From the NCBI GenBank assembly GCA_013815385.1, contig JACDGL010000011.1:1-64000 (forward strand): a DNA stretch of 64,000 bases, given 5' to 3'. Under the pieces are notes generated by a model that saw only the letters and a list, made by a program, of their open reading frames with translations, had not been told where the DNA came from and did not search any database. Both the position numbers and the translations under genes were made by a program. Shown one piece after another: positions 36,528-46,550 of this stretch (within the stretch, counting starts at the first letter, position 1; every line of letters starts with the position of its first letter). Source of the stretch: Taibaiella sp. Its GTDB lineage: Bacteria; Bacteroidota; Bacteroidia; Chitinophagales; Chitinophagaceae.

Positions 36528-36552
36528 AGAGACCCGCACAAGGCGGGTCTCT
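36528..36552 (-). terminator. Terminator of groEL
   Basis: A perfect 10-bp stem (AGAGACCCGC at 36528-36537 with GCGGGTCTCT at 36543-36552) with a 5-base loop. On the minus strand it is followed by a run of T (complement of 36522-36528), so it terminates the groES-groEL transcript. The opposite strand lacks an equally good T run. Confidence 0.85.
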
Positions 36553-36573
36553 TCAATATTGGGAAGTTGATGA

Positions 36574-38226
<1,653 letters not shown>

Positions 38227-38284
38227 CTACCCTGCTCAGGCAGGAAGATTATTAAAGTTTTAAGATCAGTTTATCTGGGATATA

Positions 38285-38566
38285 TTAAATAACAGCCAGG
38301 ATATCACTTTCGCGCATAATGAGGAAATCATCGCCTTCCAGTGATATTTCTGTACCGGCATATTTGCCATATAATACAGTATCACCTGTTTTTACAGTCA
38401 TTGGTTCATCCTTTTTACCAGGGCCTGCTGCTATAACAGTGCCACGTTGTGGTTTTTCTTTTGCAGTATCAGGGATAATGATACCACCTGCGGTTTTTTC
38501 TTCAGCGGCGGCGGCCTTAACGATCACCCTGTCATGTAGTGGGGTAATGTTTACATTCTGTGCCAT
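38285..38566 (-). CDS. groES: Co-chaperonin GroES (10 kDa)
   Basis: The 93 residues contain the standard start [20 protein letters not shown], the mobile-loop region [16 protein letters not shown], and [13 protein letters not shown]. It caps the GroEL ring. First gene of the groES-groEL pair. No CIRCE inverted repeat (TTAGCACTC-N9-GAGTGCTAA) is seen upstream, so HrcA control is not supported here. Confidence 0.97.
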   Translation of the reverse strand: MAQNVNITPLHDRVIVKAAAAEEKTAGGIIIPDTAKEKPQRGTVIAAGPGKKDEPMTVKTGDTVLYGKYAGTEISLEGDDFLIMRESDILAVI

Positions 38567-38754
38567 AGACTATATTGTTTTATTTGTTTTTAAAGATTTA
38601 GAACCTACTAAGGTGCCAGCATCTTTTGTGCCGGGCTGCAAAGGTCGGTCATTTTTGCAGAACAGGGGCAAAGGGATGCATAATTACATAGTACGTCCGG
38701 ACAATTTTGCATAATACTAATTTATATATATTATGTTTTGGCAGGAGGAAATTG

Positions 38755-38762
38755 TAAATTTG
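38755..38762 (+). promoter_or_regulatory. TAnnTTTG promoter box of the T9SS type A gene
   Basis: TAAATTTG lies 24 bp before the ATG at 38787, inside the upstream part of the longer open frame. It favours the 38787 start over the one at 38733. Confidence 0.5.
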
Positions 38763-38786
38763 ACACTACTACAACCTCCATTATTT

Positions 38787-39734
38787 ATGAAAAAAATATA
38801 CACTTTGTTTTCCTTACTGGTCATCAGCCTGGCTTCAAATGCACAGATAGCCAACACCGGCTTTGAAGTATGGCATACACAAACAGTGAGTGGACACACT
38901 ATAACAGAGCCCAATAATTGGTTCAGCCTTGATTCTCTTATCTATGCAATGGGGCCAACTTTATATCCTAGCGCACACTTCAGCAGCCAGATGTTTCAAT
39001 CTACCGATGCGCACAGCGGAACTTATTCAGCTAAGCTCATCAGCCGCCAGCAGGATAGCATTGGTATTGCGCCGGGTATACTAAGCAATGCGCAGGCACA
39101 GGTAAATATTGCCGTGCTGCTTTCTAATCCGTCCAATCCATTAGCTGCTGTGTATTTTTCAGGGGGTACCAACGTTACACAAAGAATTGCCACATTAAAG
39201 ACGTGGATAAAATACCTACCCAAAGGCAGTGATATGGGGGAAATAAGAGTAACTGCTTTGGTAGCCGGCACAAGTGGGGATTCTACCATCGGCGTAGGCG
39301 ATACAACTATAGGTGCAATTAGCAGCTATACGCAAGTAACCGTGAATATTAATTATGCTACCCCTACAATAGTGCCCCAAAAACTACTCATACAATACTT
39401 CAGCAGTGCAGCAGCAGGCAGTACACCTACAGATAGCAGTACAATGTATACAGATGAAGCTGCCACTGCATTAGGAATTGAAAACGTACCAGGTGGAGAT
39501 ATAGTAGTATGCTATCCTAACCCTACTAATGGGATGGTACACCTAAACTATAGCGGCAATGAAAAACTGACCTGGCAGATAATGAGCATTAACGGCAGTA
39601 TTATAAACCAGAAAGAGATAAACGGGAATAGCAGCATAGACCTGACAGGTATGCCGGATGGGCTGTACTTCTATAATATTGCAGACGGGAATAACGCTAT
39701 AATGCAGAGAGGTAAAATTACCCTGACGAAATAA
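38787..39734 (+). CDS. Secreted protein with T9SS type A sorting domain
   Basis: From the ATG at 38787 a clean signal peptide appears (MKKIYTLFSLLVISLASNAQ). The mature part opens with IANTGFEVWHTQTVSGHTIT, the start of a carbohydrate-binding-like jelly-roll seen in many Bacteroidota exported proteins (PCMD-like domain). The last 75 residues (VVCYPNPTNGMVHLNYSGN, WQIMSINGSIINQKEI, MPDGLYFYNI) are a type A sorting domain. No catalytic motif. The gene is divergent from groES and ends at a terminator hairpin shared with the converging ppx gene. Confidence 0.87.
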   Translation: MKKIYTLFSLLVISLASNAQIANTGFEVWHTQTVSGHTITEPNNWFSLDSLIYAMGPTLYPSAHFSSQMFQSTDAHSGTYSAKLISRQQDSIGIAPGILSNAQAQVNIAVLLSNPSNPLAAVYFSGGTNVTQRIATLKTWIKYLPKGSDMGEIRVTALVAGTSGDSTIGVGDTTIGAISSYTQVTVNINYATPTIVPQKLLIQYFSSAAAGSTPTDSSTMYTDEAATALGIENVPGGDIVVCYPNPTNGMVHLNYSGNEKLTWQIMSINGSIINQKEINGNSSIDLTGMPDGLYFYNIADGNNAIMQRGKITLTK

Positions 39735-39754
39735 CAAAGTAACTTAAGTAATAG

Positions 39755-39802
39755 ATGGGTGGGCCTAAGGGAATTTTCTTAAAGCCTACCCATTTATTTT
39801 TT
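39755..39802 (+). terminator. Terminator after the T9SS type A gene
   Basis: Arms ATGGGTGGGC (39755-39764) and GCCTACCCAT (39784-39793) pair over 10 bp with one G-T wobble, followed by a T-rich run. The right arm overlaps the stop codon of the converging ppx gene, so the two genes share the structure. Confidence 0.7.
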
Positions 39803-40679
39803 CTATACGCTCTCTGTAAAGCATTTTTATCAGGCCATCGGCAAGGCCTATTTTAGGCACATATATTTCTTCCGAATTGGCCCATCGCATTATGGCTATG
39901 AATATCTGCAATGCGGGTACTATAACATCTGCGCGGTCATCTCGGAACTGGTACAGATGTTTACGGTCTTCCACAGTAGTATAGCTGATCTCTTTAAAAT
40001 AATCTTTCAGCAGATCGAACGATAATGATTTACCCTCTTTACGTTTAGAGATAGAAAATATTTTATTGATGTTACCGCCCGTACCTATAGCTTCAACAGG
40101 TTCATAATCCCGTACATGTGTTTTTATGTACCACTTCATCTGCTCCCATTGCTCGTCGGTCACTTTATTATGCAGTAAGCGTATGGTGCCTATATTAAAG
40201 GACTCCTTGAAAATGATATGGTTATTGGCATATAATGTTACCTCTGTGCTACCGCCGCCTACATCTATGTACAGGTAAGACTTATTCAAGATCAGGTTTT
40301 CGGCAATGTGGGTTTCATAAATGATATTGGCCTCTTCCTGCCCGGTTATCACTTCTATGTTGATGCCGGTTACTCGCAGCACTTCTTCCAGTATCTTTTT
40401 AGCATTTGTAGCATCGCGCATGGCCGATGTGGCACAGGCACGCCACGCTTCTACATTGTATATATTCATCAGGTGCCGGTATGCCTTCAGGGTTTCTATC
40501 AGCTTGTTTTTCTTTTCATCACTGATATATCCCTTATCAAACACATCGAACCCCAGGCGAAGGGGAATACGTAGCAGGTTTAGCTTAGTATAGTCAACCG
40601 AACCATCTTTGTAAACAGATGTTTCGCTAATTAACAATCTTGCCGCATTAGACCCAATATCAATAGCCGCCAGTATCAA
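39786..40679 (-). CDS. ppx: Exopolyphosphatase / guanosine pentaphosphatase (Ppx/GppA)
   Basis: The 297 residues are the ASKHA-fold catalytic core with phosphate loop 1 LAAIDIGSNAARLLI, loop 2 YLYIDVGGGSTEVTL and EAIGTGGNINKIFSI. It removes terminal phosphates from polyphosphate or pppGpp. This is the short form of about 300 residues, lacking the C-terminal HD-type domain of the E. coli enzyme. The start is a TTG that overlaps the TGA of ppk1 (TTGA), giving a 4-bp overlap and translational coupling. Together they can make and break polyphosphate. Confidence 0.93.
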   Translation of the reverse strand: MILAAIDIGSNAARLLISETSVYKDGSVDYTKLNLLRIPLRLGFDVFDKGYISDEKKNKLIETLKAYRHLMNIYNVEAWRACATSAMRDATNAKKILEEVLRVTGINIEVITGQEEANIIYETHIAENLILNKSYLYIDVGGGSTEVTLYANNHIIFKESFNIGTIRLLHNKVTDEQWEQMKWYIKTHVRDYEPVEAIGTGGNINKIFSISKRKEGKSLSFDLLKDYFKEISYTTVEDRKHLYQFRDDRADVIVPALQIFIAIMRWANSEEIYVPKIGLADGLIKMLYRERIEKING

Positions 40680-42748
40680 TGCTTATATTTTTTATTCCGC
40701 AGGTACTCATATATTGCCAGTTGCGAGCGGCGTTCAGGTTCCCCCTCTCCGCGTGGTATATAATCATTCTGCTGTTCATCATCTAATTTACGCCCTTTCA
40801 CGTTTTCCGCAAGCTGTATATCCAGTATATCTATCAATTCTTTCTTTATTTCCGGATCATTTATCGGGCAGGCAGCTTCTATACGGTGGTCCAGGTTACG
40901 CACCATCCAGTCAGCCGATGATATATAGACCAGCGGCTTGCCCTGGTTGTGAAAAACTAATACACGTGCATGCTCCAGGTATTCATCCACAATACTTATG
41001 GCTTGTATATTGTCCTTAAACGATTTCCTTTCTGTATAGGCACAGCATATACCCCTTATTATCATTTTCACTTTTACACCTGCATTGGCAGCTTCATATA
41101 TCTTTCTAACCAAAACAGTATCTACAAGGCTGTTCAGCTTTAGGGTAATGGCAGCAGGCTTTTTTCTTTTAGCTGTTCGTATCTCCTTATTTATCAATGT
41201 TATAAAATGCTTTCGCATATTTACCGGGGCTATAGGCAATGTCTTACCGGCCTTCATCATTTCGATCTTTTGGTTTTGTGCCTCCAGAAAATCGAATACC
41301 TTGTTTACATCTGTCACAATATTACGCTGGGTGGTAAGCAGGCAATGATCGCCATAATAGCGCGCTGTGTTCTCATTCAGGTTGCCGGTAGATATAAATG
41401 CATATTGCTTGGTCCGATTGAACTCGCGCTTCTTTATAACACAAAGTTTCGCATGTACTTTAAAAGCAGGCAACCCGAAAATTACCTTTACCCCTTCTTC
41501 CTCCAGGCGTTCTTTCCATATCATATTCGCCTGTTCATCAAATCGCGCCCTCAGCTCCAGCACTACAGTTACGGTTTTACCATTACGTACCGCATTGATA
41601 AGCGCGTTCACGATCTTCGAATTTTTAGCCAGCCTGTAGCAGGTTATTCTTATACTCTGTACAAAAGGGTCTATCGCCGCCTCACGCAGCAGGTCTATAA
41701 TACTATCAAAAGAGTGGTAAGGGAAGTGAAGCATTACGTCGCGCTTCTCTATCACGCTCATTATACGTACAGGTTGCTTCAGTAATGGATGTACAAAGGG
41801 CTTATTCCTTACCTCCAGATCAGCAAATACATTGGAAGGGAAATTGATAAAATCCTTAAAATTGTGGATGCGCCCGCCAGGTATCAGGTTATCTTTTTTC
41901 GATAAGTTAAGGCGCTGTATCAGGTAATTAAGAAGCGAAGGGTCTATATGACGATCAAAGACAAACCGCGTGGCGCGTCCTGTCCTGCGTTTACGCAATC
42001 CCTTTTCTATTTCATCTATCAGGTTGGCATTTACATCATTATCCATTTCCAGCTCCGCATCCCGGGTCACTTTTATAATAAAGCCCATAAATCGGTCGAA
42101 CCCAAAGGGTGCAAATAAATGGTTCAGGTTGTGCCTTATAATATCCTCCAGTAAAATAATATCGGTCTTAGCCTTAACCGAAGGCAGTATCACAAACCTC
42201 GGCAATACCTTGGTAGGTATTTCTATCAATGCATAGCGGTGGAAGGACGGTGTCTTCTTATTGCCCAGCACACAAGCAAGGTATATAGCCTTATCGCGCA
42301 GCAAAGGTATGTGCGGAATGGTTTCTATCATTAGCGGCACTATCTCGGTCCGCACTTTTTCATCAAAATATTTTCTTACAAATTCCTGTTGCTCCGCATT
42401 TAGCTGCTTCTCGTTCTTTATGAAGATGTTATCAGTAGCCAGCTCTTTAATAATATCAGAATATACCTGATCGAATGCAGTCTGCTGTGCAACCACTGTT
42501 TGCTGTATCTTTCTTAATATTCTATCTGGGTTCTCTTCCAGGTGCATCTTGGCCGCCTTGCCAAGCAGTATCATCTTACTTAGCGCAGCTACCCTTACCC
42601 GGAAGAACTCATCCAGGTTATTTGAAAATATACCAAGGAAACGGAGACGGTCATGAATATGATTTTGCGGATCGCGGGCTTCCTGAAGCACTCGCTCGTT
42701 AAAGGCAAGCCAGCTGAGATCGCGGATAATCGTTTTACTTGATTTCAC
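40676..42748 (-). CDS. ppk1: Polyphosphate kinase 1
   Basis: The 690-residue membrane-associated enzyme has the four PPK1 domains: N-terminal IRDLSWLAFNERVLQEARD, head domain DEFFRVRVAALSKM, and two phospholipase-D-like C domains with the phosphohistidine site FKVHAKLCVIKKRE and the second motif VLVFHNQGKPLVYISSADWM. It reversibly polymerises ATP gamma-phosphate into polyphosphate. The start codon is GTG at 42748. A TATTTTTG promoter box lies at 42771-42778. ppx follows with a 4-bp overlap. Confidence 0.96.
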   Translation of the reverse strand: MKSSKTIIRDLSWLAFNERVLQEARDPQNHIHDRLRFLGIFSNNLDEFFRVRVAALSKMILLGKAAKMHLEENPDRILRKIQQTVVAQQTAFDQVYSDIIKELATDNIFIKNEKQLNAEQQEFVRKYFDEKVRTEIVPLMIETIPHIPLLRDKAIYLACVLGNKKTPSFHRYALIEIPTKVLPRFVILPSVKAKTDIILLEDIIRHNLNHLFAPFGFDRFMGFIIKVTRDAELEMDNDVNANLIDEIEKGLRKRRTGRATRFVFDRHIDPSLLNYLIQRLNLSKKDNLIPGGRIHNFKDFINFPSNVFADLEVRNKPFVHPLLKQPVRIMSVIEKRDVMLHFPYHSFDSIIDLLREAAIDPFVQSIRITCYRLAKNSKIVNALINAVRNGKTVTVVLELRARFDEQANMIWKERLEEEGVKVIFGLPAFKVHAKLCVIKKREFNRTKQYAFISTGNLNENTARYYGDHCLLTTQRNIVTDVNKVFDFLEAQNQKIEMMKAGKTLPIAPVNMRKHFITLINKEIRTAKRKKPAAITLKLNSLVDTVLVRKIYEAANAGVKVKMIIRGICCAYTERKSFKDNIQAISIVDEYLEHARVLVFHNQGKPLVYISSADWMVRNLDHRIEAACPINDPEIKKELIDILDIQLAENVKGRKLDDEQQNDYIPRGEGEPERRSQLAIYEYLRNKKYKH

Positions 42749-42770
42749 TCAGTAAATAGTTGATGCTGGA

Positions 42771-42778
42771 CAAAAATA
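42771..42778 (-). promoter_or_regulatory. TAnnTTTG promoter box of ppk1
   Basis: Minus-strand TATTTTTG lies 22 bp before the GTG start of ppk1. Confidence 0.45.
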
Positions 42779-42826
42779 ACTTTTAGGCGTTATGGATACG
42801 GTAATATAATAGCAGGAAGATAAAGT

Positions 42827-43318
42827 TTACAATTCCTTAATACGGGATATGAGCCCGGTAGTGGAATAACCATTAACGAAAGGAATGATCTCCACCTTCC
42901 CCCCGTGTTGCAGCACGAATTCTGCGCCCACTATTTTATCAATAGAATAGTCACCTCCTTTTACCAGGATATCCGGTTTTACTATTTTGATCAGTTCTTC
43001 CGGGGTGTCTTCATCAAAAAAACATACAGCGTCAGTAACCAGTAGTGCAGCAAGCTGTAAAGCCCTGTCTTGCTCGTGAGTTATAGGCCTTTCGGGGCCT
43101 TTCAGTCTGTGTATGGAATTATCTGTATTAAGCCCTATCACCAGCACATTGCCCAGGCTGGCTGCACGTGCCAGCAGGTCTATATGGCCGTGGTGCAGTA
43201 TATCGAAGCATCCGTTGGTAAAAACAATTTTTTTGCCTGCACTGCGCCAGGTATTACAATGGCGTACCAGAGACTCTGTGGTCAATATCTTTGCCTGTAT
43301 CCAATCCAGTTTTTGCAT
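42827..43318 (-). CDS. rfaE2: D-glycero-beta-D-manno-heptose 1-phosphate adenylyltransferase
   Basis: This single-domain cytidylyltransferase-fold enzyme of 163 residues has the nucleotide motif FTNGCFDILHHGHIDLL (HxGH) and the ISSRIKEL-like end LISRIKEL. It adds AMP to D-glycero-beta-manno-heptose 1-phosphate in ADP-heptose synthesis for lipopolysaccharide. In E. coli this is the C-terminal half of HldE; here it is a separate gene, as is usual in Bacteroidota. Its first 65 bp overlap the 3' end of the preceding membrane-protein gene in another frame. The N-terminal helix (QAKILTTESLVRHCNTWR) matches the family start, so the overlap appears real. Confidence 0.92.
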   Translation of the reverse strand: MQKLDWIQAKILTTESLVRHCNTWRSAGKKIVFTNGCFDILHHGHIDLLARAASLGNVLVIGLNTDNSIHRLKGPERPITHEQDRALQLAALLVTDAVCFFDEDTPEELIKIVKPDILVKGGDYSIDKIVGAEFVLQHGGKVEIIPFVNGYSTTGLISRIKEL

Positions 43319-44297
43319 CCCTGCTGTGGTTATATATTGGTAGTATGATGAGCGATAAAATACCCAGAATGAAAATATACCCGGTCTGAATAGCCCACGC
43401 TATCCACCCGAATGCCTGCGCATGCACATCATCTATTGCATAGTATGTAAGCATCTGTGCTACAAGTAATGTATAGGCGCCAATGCCCCCCGGTGTTATT
43501 ATCAACCCTAAGCTGCCATATACCAGTACAAGTAATGCCACAAATATTGATAAGTGATTAGTAGCAGGAAAAGCCTTGAAACCTATATATATCTGCGATA
43601 AATAGCATATCCACATAAGTACTGTGTAGAGAGTAAACCAGCCTCTTTTCTTCATGTGTATGATAGACGTTACTCCATGGCTCATTTCTTTCATAAACCG
43701 GCCAATGCGATTATCCCTGTGGTGACGGTAAAACTGGACAAGGAATATGATAAGCGCAATCAATACGGCCAGGATGATCAGTAAGGTAGTAGTATGCCTG
43801 TGTATAGCAGCTCCGATATGCGCCATAAAGTTAGCAGCAACATGCCCTATCACATGCGCTTCCATAAGCACCGCAAAAATAGAAATAACGATAAGGCAGC
43901 AGATATCAAATGCACGTTCAGCCACAATGGTACCTACCATCTTATGGGCCGGCAATTTTTCGTAACGGGCCAATACGGTACACTTGGCTATCTCACCCGC
44001 ACGCGGCAGGGCGAGATTGGCAATATAGCCTACCAGTACAGCAAAAGTGGTATTAGGTATAGAGGGCTTAACGCCTATTGTTTCCAGAAGCAATCGCCAC
44101 CTTAATGCCCGGAAAAAATGGGAGAAGAAACAGGCTACGAAAATGGGAAGCAGATACCAGACATGGACACTTTTTATGGCACTTACCAGCGATTCGCGCT
44201 GACCCGCAGTTAGCTGGTGCAGCATGTGGTAAATGATCCATATTCCTAACCCCAGAAAAACTACGTATTGTATTACAGTAACCAGGGTTTTCTTCAT
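43254..44297 (-). CDS. Lysylphosphatidylglycerol-synthase-type flippase domain protein (UPF0104)
   Basis: The 347 residues have about eight membrane segments and the LPG_synthase_TM/AglD-type pattern: SHFFRALRWRLLLETIG, TFAVLVGYIANLALPRAGEIAK, VGTIVAERAFD and GLIITPGGIGAYTLL. These proteins are inner-membrane flippases or glycolipid-related proteins of unknown substrate. The gene lies between panD (20 bp) and rfaE2 (65-bp overlap), on one transcript. No soluble LPG-synthase catalytic domain is attached. Confidence 0.88.
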   Translation of the reverse strand: MKKTLVTVIQYVVFLGLGIWIIYHMLHQLTAGQRESLVSAIKSVHVWYLLPIFVACFFSHFFRALRWRLLLETIGVKPSIPNTTFAVLVGYIANLALPRAGEIAKCTVLARYEKLPAHKMVGTIVAERAFDICCLIVISIFAVLMEAHVIGHVAANFMAHIGAAIHRHTTTLLIILAVLIALIIFLVQFYRHHRDNRIGRFMKEMSHGVTSIIHMKKRGWFTLYTVLMWICYLSQIYIGFKAFPATNHLSIFVALLVLVYGSLGLIITPGGIGAYTLLVAQMLTYYAIDDVHAQAFGWIAWAIQTGYIFILGILSLIILPIYNHSRDAKTGLDTGKDIDHRVSGTPL

Positions 44298-44317
44298 AGC
44301 CTCATAAAGTTACGACA

Positions 44318-44662
44318 TTACAGACTATTGTCTTCCTTGGGGAATATGATGACGGGCTTGTATAGCTTAGCTTCCTCAGGGGTCATAATAGCATAAGAGA
44401 TGATGATTACTGTATCACCTACCGATATCCTGCGGGCGGCGGGCCCGTTCATGCAGATCATACCGGAGCCACGGGTACCTTTTATTACATATGTTTCCAG
44501 GCGTTCTCCGTTGTCAAGATTCAGCACATGCACTTTCTCATTCTCCATAAGATGAGCAGCATCCATAAGCCTTTCATCAATAGTAATGCTGCCTATATAG
44601 TTAAGATTTGCCTCGGTTATTTTTACCCGGTGTATCTTCGATTTTAATAATTCTATCTGCAT
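44318..44662 (-). CDS. panD: Aspartate 1-decarboxylase (pyruvoyl enzyme)
   Basis: The 114-residue proenzyme starts at [20 protein letters not shown], with the self-cleavage site Gly24-Ser25 (YIGSITID) that creates the pyruvoyl group. The rest shows NVxNG-like [27 protein letters not shown] and [13 protein letters not shown]. It makes beta-alanine for pantothenate. I start at the ATG at 44662: a TACCTTTG promoter box lies 7 bp before it and the upstream extension lacks similarity. First gene of the series panD - flippase-like - rfaE2. Confidence 0.96.
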   Translation of the reverse strand: MQIELLKSKIHRVKITEANLNYIGSITIDERLMDAAHLMENEKVHVLNLDNGERLETYVIKGTRGSGMICMNGPAARRISVGDTVIIISYAIMTPEEAKLYKPVIIFPKEDNSL

Positions 44663-44669
44663 AGCGCCG

Positions 44670-44677
44670 CAAAGGTA
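44670..44677 (-). promoter_or_regulatory. TAnnTTTG promoter box of panD
   Basis: Minus-strand TACCTTTG lies only 7 bp before the panD ATG, so transcription would begin at or almost at the start codon (near-leaderless message). Confidence 0.5.
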
Positions 44678-44790
44678 CAAAACCTGCATAATGTGAAATA
44701 ATCATTATCTGGTGATAAAAAACGTAAAACGGATGTAGCTTTTATAACATAGAATTCTCTTTAAATTGTGAAAAACTTAACACCTCCTAT

Positions 44791-45192
44791 ATGAACGCGT
44801 ATCTCAATTTCAACGGCAATTCTGAAGAGGCGATGAATTTCTATAAAAATGCCACCGAAGGCACTATCGAAACCATTCAGCACTTCGGCGACTCACCTAT
44901 GGAGGTAGCTGAAGATATGAAAAGCAGAGTGCTCCATGGTATTATGAAGATTCAGGGCAGCACCCTCATGTTCAGCGACACTATGAGCAACGACCCTGTT
45001 ACCTTCGGCAACAATTTCTCGCTTGCACTTGATTTTAAGGATGATGGCGATATTAACCGCACATTCAATGCACTTAGTACAGGTGGGAAGGTTACCATGC
45101 CCCTACAGGATACCTTCTGGGGAGCTAAGTTTGGCATGTGCACCGATAAGTTCGGCGTGAACTGGATGTTCAATATGGATAAGCCAAAATGA
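44791..45192 (+). CDS. VOC-family (PhnB-like glyoxalase fold) protein
   Basis: The 133 residues follow the PhnB/YjdN pattern: NAYLNFNGNSEEAMNFYKNA, the metal-pocket strand VLHGIMKIQGSTLMFSDTMS, then the second half ALDFKDDGDINRTFNAL and FWGAKFGMCTDKFGVNWMFN. Such proteins are small metal-binding oxygen-chelate fold proteins of unclear function; some relate to the 3-demethylubiquinone methyltransferase-like fold. It stands 39 bp before the transketolase gene, which has its own promoter box. Confidence 0.9.
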   Translation: MNAYLNFNGNSEEAMNFYKNATEGTIETIQHFGDSPMEVAEDMKSRVLHGIMKIQGSTLMFSDTMSNDPVTFGNNFSLALDFKDDGDINRTFNALSTGGKVTMPLQDTFWGAKFGMCTDKFGVNWMFNMDKPK

Positions 45193-45202
45193 AAAAAAAA
45201 CC

Positions 45203-45210
45203 TACTTTTG
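45203..45210 (+). promoter_or_regulatory. TAnnTTTG promoter box of the transketolase gene
   Basis: TACTTTTG lies 21 bp before the ATG at 45232 and just after an A9 run. Confidence 0.5.
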
Positions 45211-45231
45211 CGGCACAATTCCCAGTAAAAG

Positions 45232-46071
45232 ATGGACGTAAAAGGCCTTAAAGAGATAGCTGCGCAGGTGCGCCGCGATATAGTACGCATGGTACATGGG
45301 GTGCAGAGCGGGCATCCCGGCGGGTCTCTGGGCTGTACAGATTATATGGTGGCCTTGTACTTCGATATTATGAAGTATGACACCAACTTTAAGATGGATG
45401 GCAAAGGGGAAGACATCTTCTTTTTATCTAACGGCCACATATCGCCCGTATTTTACAGTGTACTTGCCCGTGCGGGATATTTTCCTATAAGCGAGCTGGC
45501 TACATTCCGCAAGCTCAATTCGCGCCTGCAGGGACATCCTACCACACATGAACATCTGCCCGGTGTGCGTATTGCCAGCGGCTCACTTGGCCAGGGTTTA
45601 AGTGTAGCATCAGGCGCTGCACTTGCCAAAAAATTAAATAATGATGACCGCACCGTTTACTCTTTGCACGGCGATGGCGAATTGCAGGAAGGACAGAACT
45701 GGGAAGCGATCATGTTTGCAGCCCACCACAAAATCGATAATCTTATAGCCACAATAGATGTAAATGGTCAGCAGATAGATGGCCCCACCAACAAGGTAAT
45801 GGGGCTTGGCTCTCTGGAAGAGAAATTCAAGGCTTTCGGATGGCATGTACTAAGCATAGATGGCAACGATATGGAAGATGTGGTGAAGGGGCTAAATGCT
45901 GCTAAAGCTGCGTCTGGAAAGGGTAAGCCTGTATGTATACTGATGCATACTATAATGGGTAAGGGAGTTAAGTTCATGGAAGGCACACATGAGTGGCATG
46001 GCATAGCGCCAAACGATAAACAACTGGAAGAAGCTATGACCCTGCTGCCTTCAACTTTAGGAGATTATTAA
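45232..46071 (+). CDS. Transketolase, N-terminal (thiamine-diphosphate) subunit
   Basis: The 279 residues correspond to the N-terminal half of transketolase only: HGVQSGHPGGSLGCTDYMVAL, LSNGHISPVFYSVLA, HPTTHEHLPGVRIASGSLGQ, and the ThDP/Mg motif GDGELQEGQNWEAIMFAAHH followed by GHDMEDV-like GNDMEDV. The C-terminal pyrimidine-binding half is a separate protein in this split type; no gene for it lies within the window, so the enzyme needs a partner encoded elsewhere. Together they transfer two-carbon units in the pentose phosphate pathway. Confidence 0.94.
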   Translation: MDVKGLKEIAAQVRRDIVRMVHGVQSGHPGGSLGCTDYMVALYFDIMKYDTNFKMDGKGEDIFFLSNGHISPVFYSVLARAGYFPISELATFRKLNSRLQGHPTTHEHLPGVRIASGSLGQGLSVASGAALAKKLNNDDRTVYSLHGDGELQEGQNWEAIMFAAHHKIDNLIATIDVNGQQIDGPTNKVMGLGSLEEKFKAFGWHVLSIDGNDMEDVVKGLNAAKAASGKGKPVCILMHTIMGKGVKFMEGTHEWHGIAPNDKQLEEAMTLLPSTLGDY

Positions 46072-46110
46072 TACTGGTTCATTGGTATTTATCGGTAACT
46101 TTAGATAGCA

Positions 46111-46545
46111 ATGCGTATAGTACCTATATATCTCCTTCTCTTTACCACTATAGCTACGCTTTGTTTCCTCTCCTGTACTAAAACGGAAAAGACACCTACG
46201 CCCTATGATGTGTTGAATGGCAGGTGGAGGCTATACCAGACCGGCACCGACGATAATAACAACAAGATACTTGATGACCAGGAGCTGCGTACTCCAGATC
46301 CAAATATTATCAATACCCTCACCTTTCATTATGGCGATTCGGGGAAGGAGGAAATAAGCTATTATAAAACGATTACTGATTATTATTTTACCTGGAAGCT
46401 CCCCAACAGCAGCCAGACCCTTCTACGCTATATGGAAGGCCACGATACGCTGGTAGAAGGGATAATAACCTTCTCTCCCGCCAAGCTGATGCTGCTCGAT
46501 AGCACTACACCCGCGTATAGCTGGTACATCTATCGTAAATTGTAA
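46111..46545 (+). CDS. Lipocalin-like lipoprotein
   Basis: The lipobox ATLCFLSC puts the lipidated Cys at 22. The mature part of about 120 residues has strands (VLNGRWRLYQTGTDDNN, NTLTFHYGDSGKEEISYY, FTWKLPNSSQTLLRYM, VEGIITFSPAKLMLLD), as in Bacteroidota lipocalin-like lipoproteins. No catalytic site; the ligand is unknown. It converges on the SanA-like gene with 5 bases between the stops. A TAACTTTA near-promoter box is about 12 bp upstream. Confidence 0.75.
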   Translation: MRIVPIYLLLFTTIATLCFLSCTKTEKTPTPYDVLNGRWRLYQTGTDDNNNKILDDQELRTPDPNIINTLTFHYGDSGKEEISYYKTITDYYFTWKLPNSSQTLLRYMEGHDTLVEGIITFSPAKLMLLDSTTPAYSWYIYRKL

Positions 46546-46550
46546 AGGTC

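Noticed and set aside
38567-38786. CIRCE/HrcA operator before groES
   Set aside because: The TTAGCACTC-N9-GAGTGCTAA dyad is not present.
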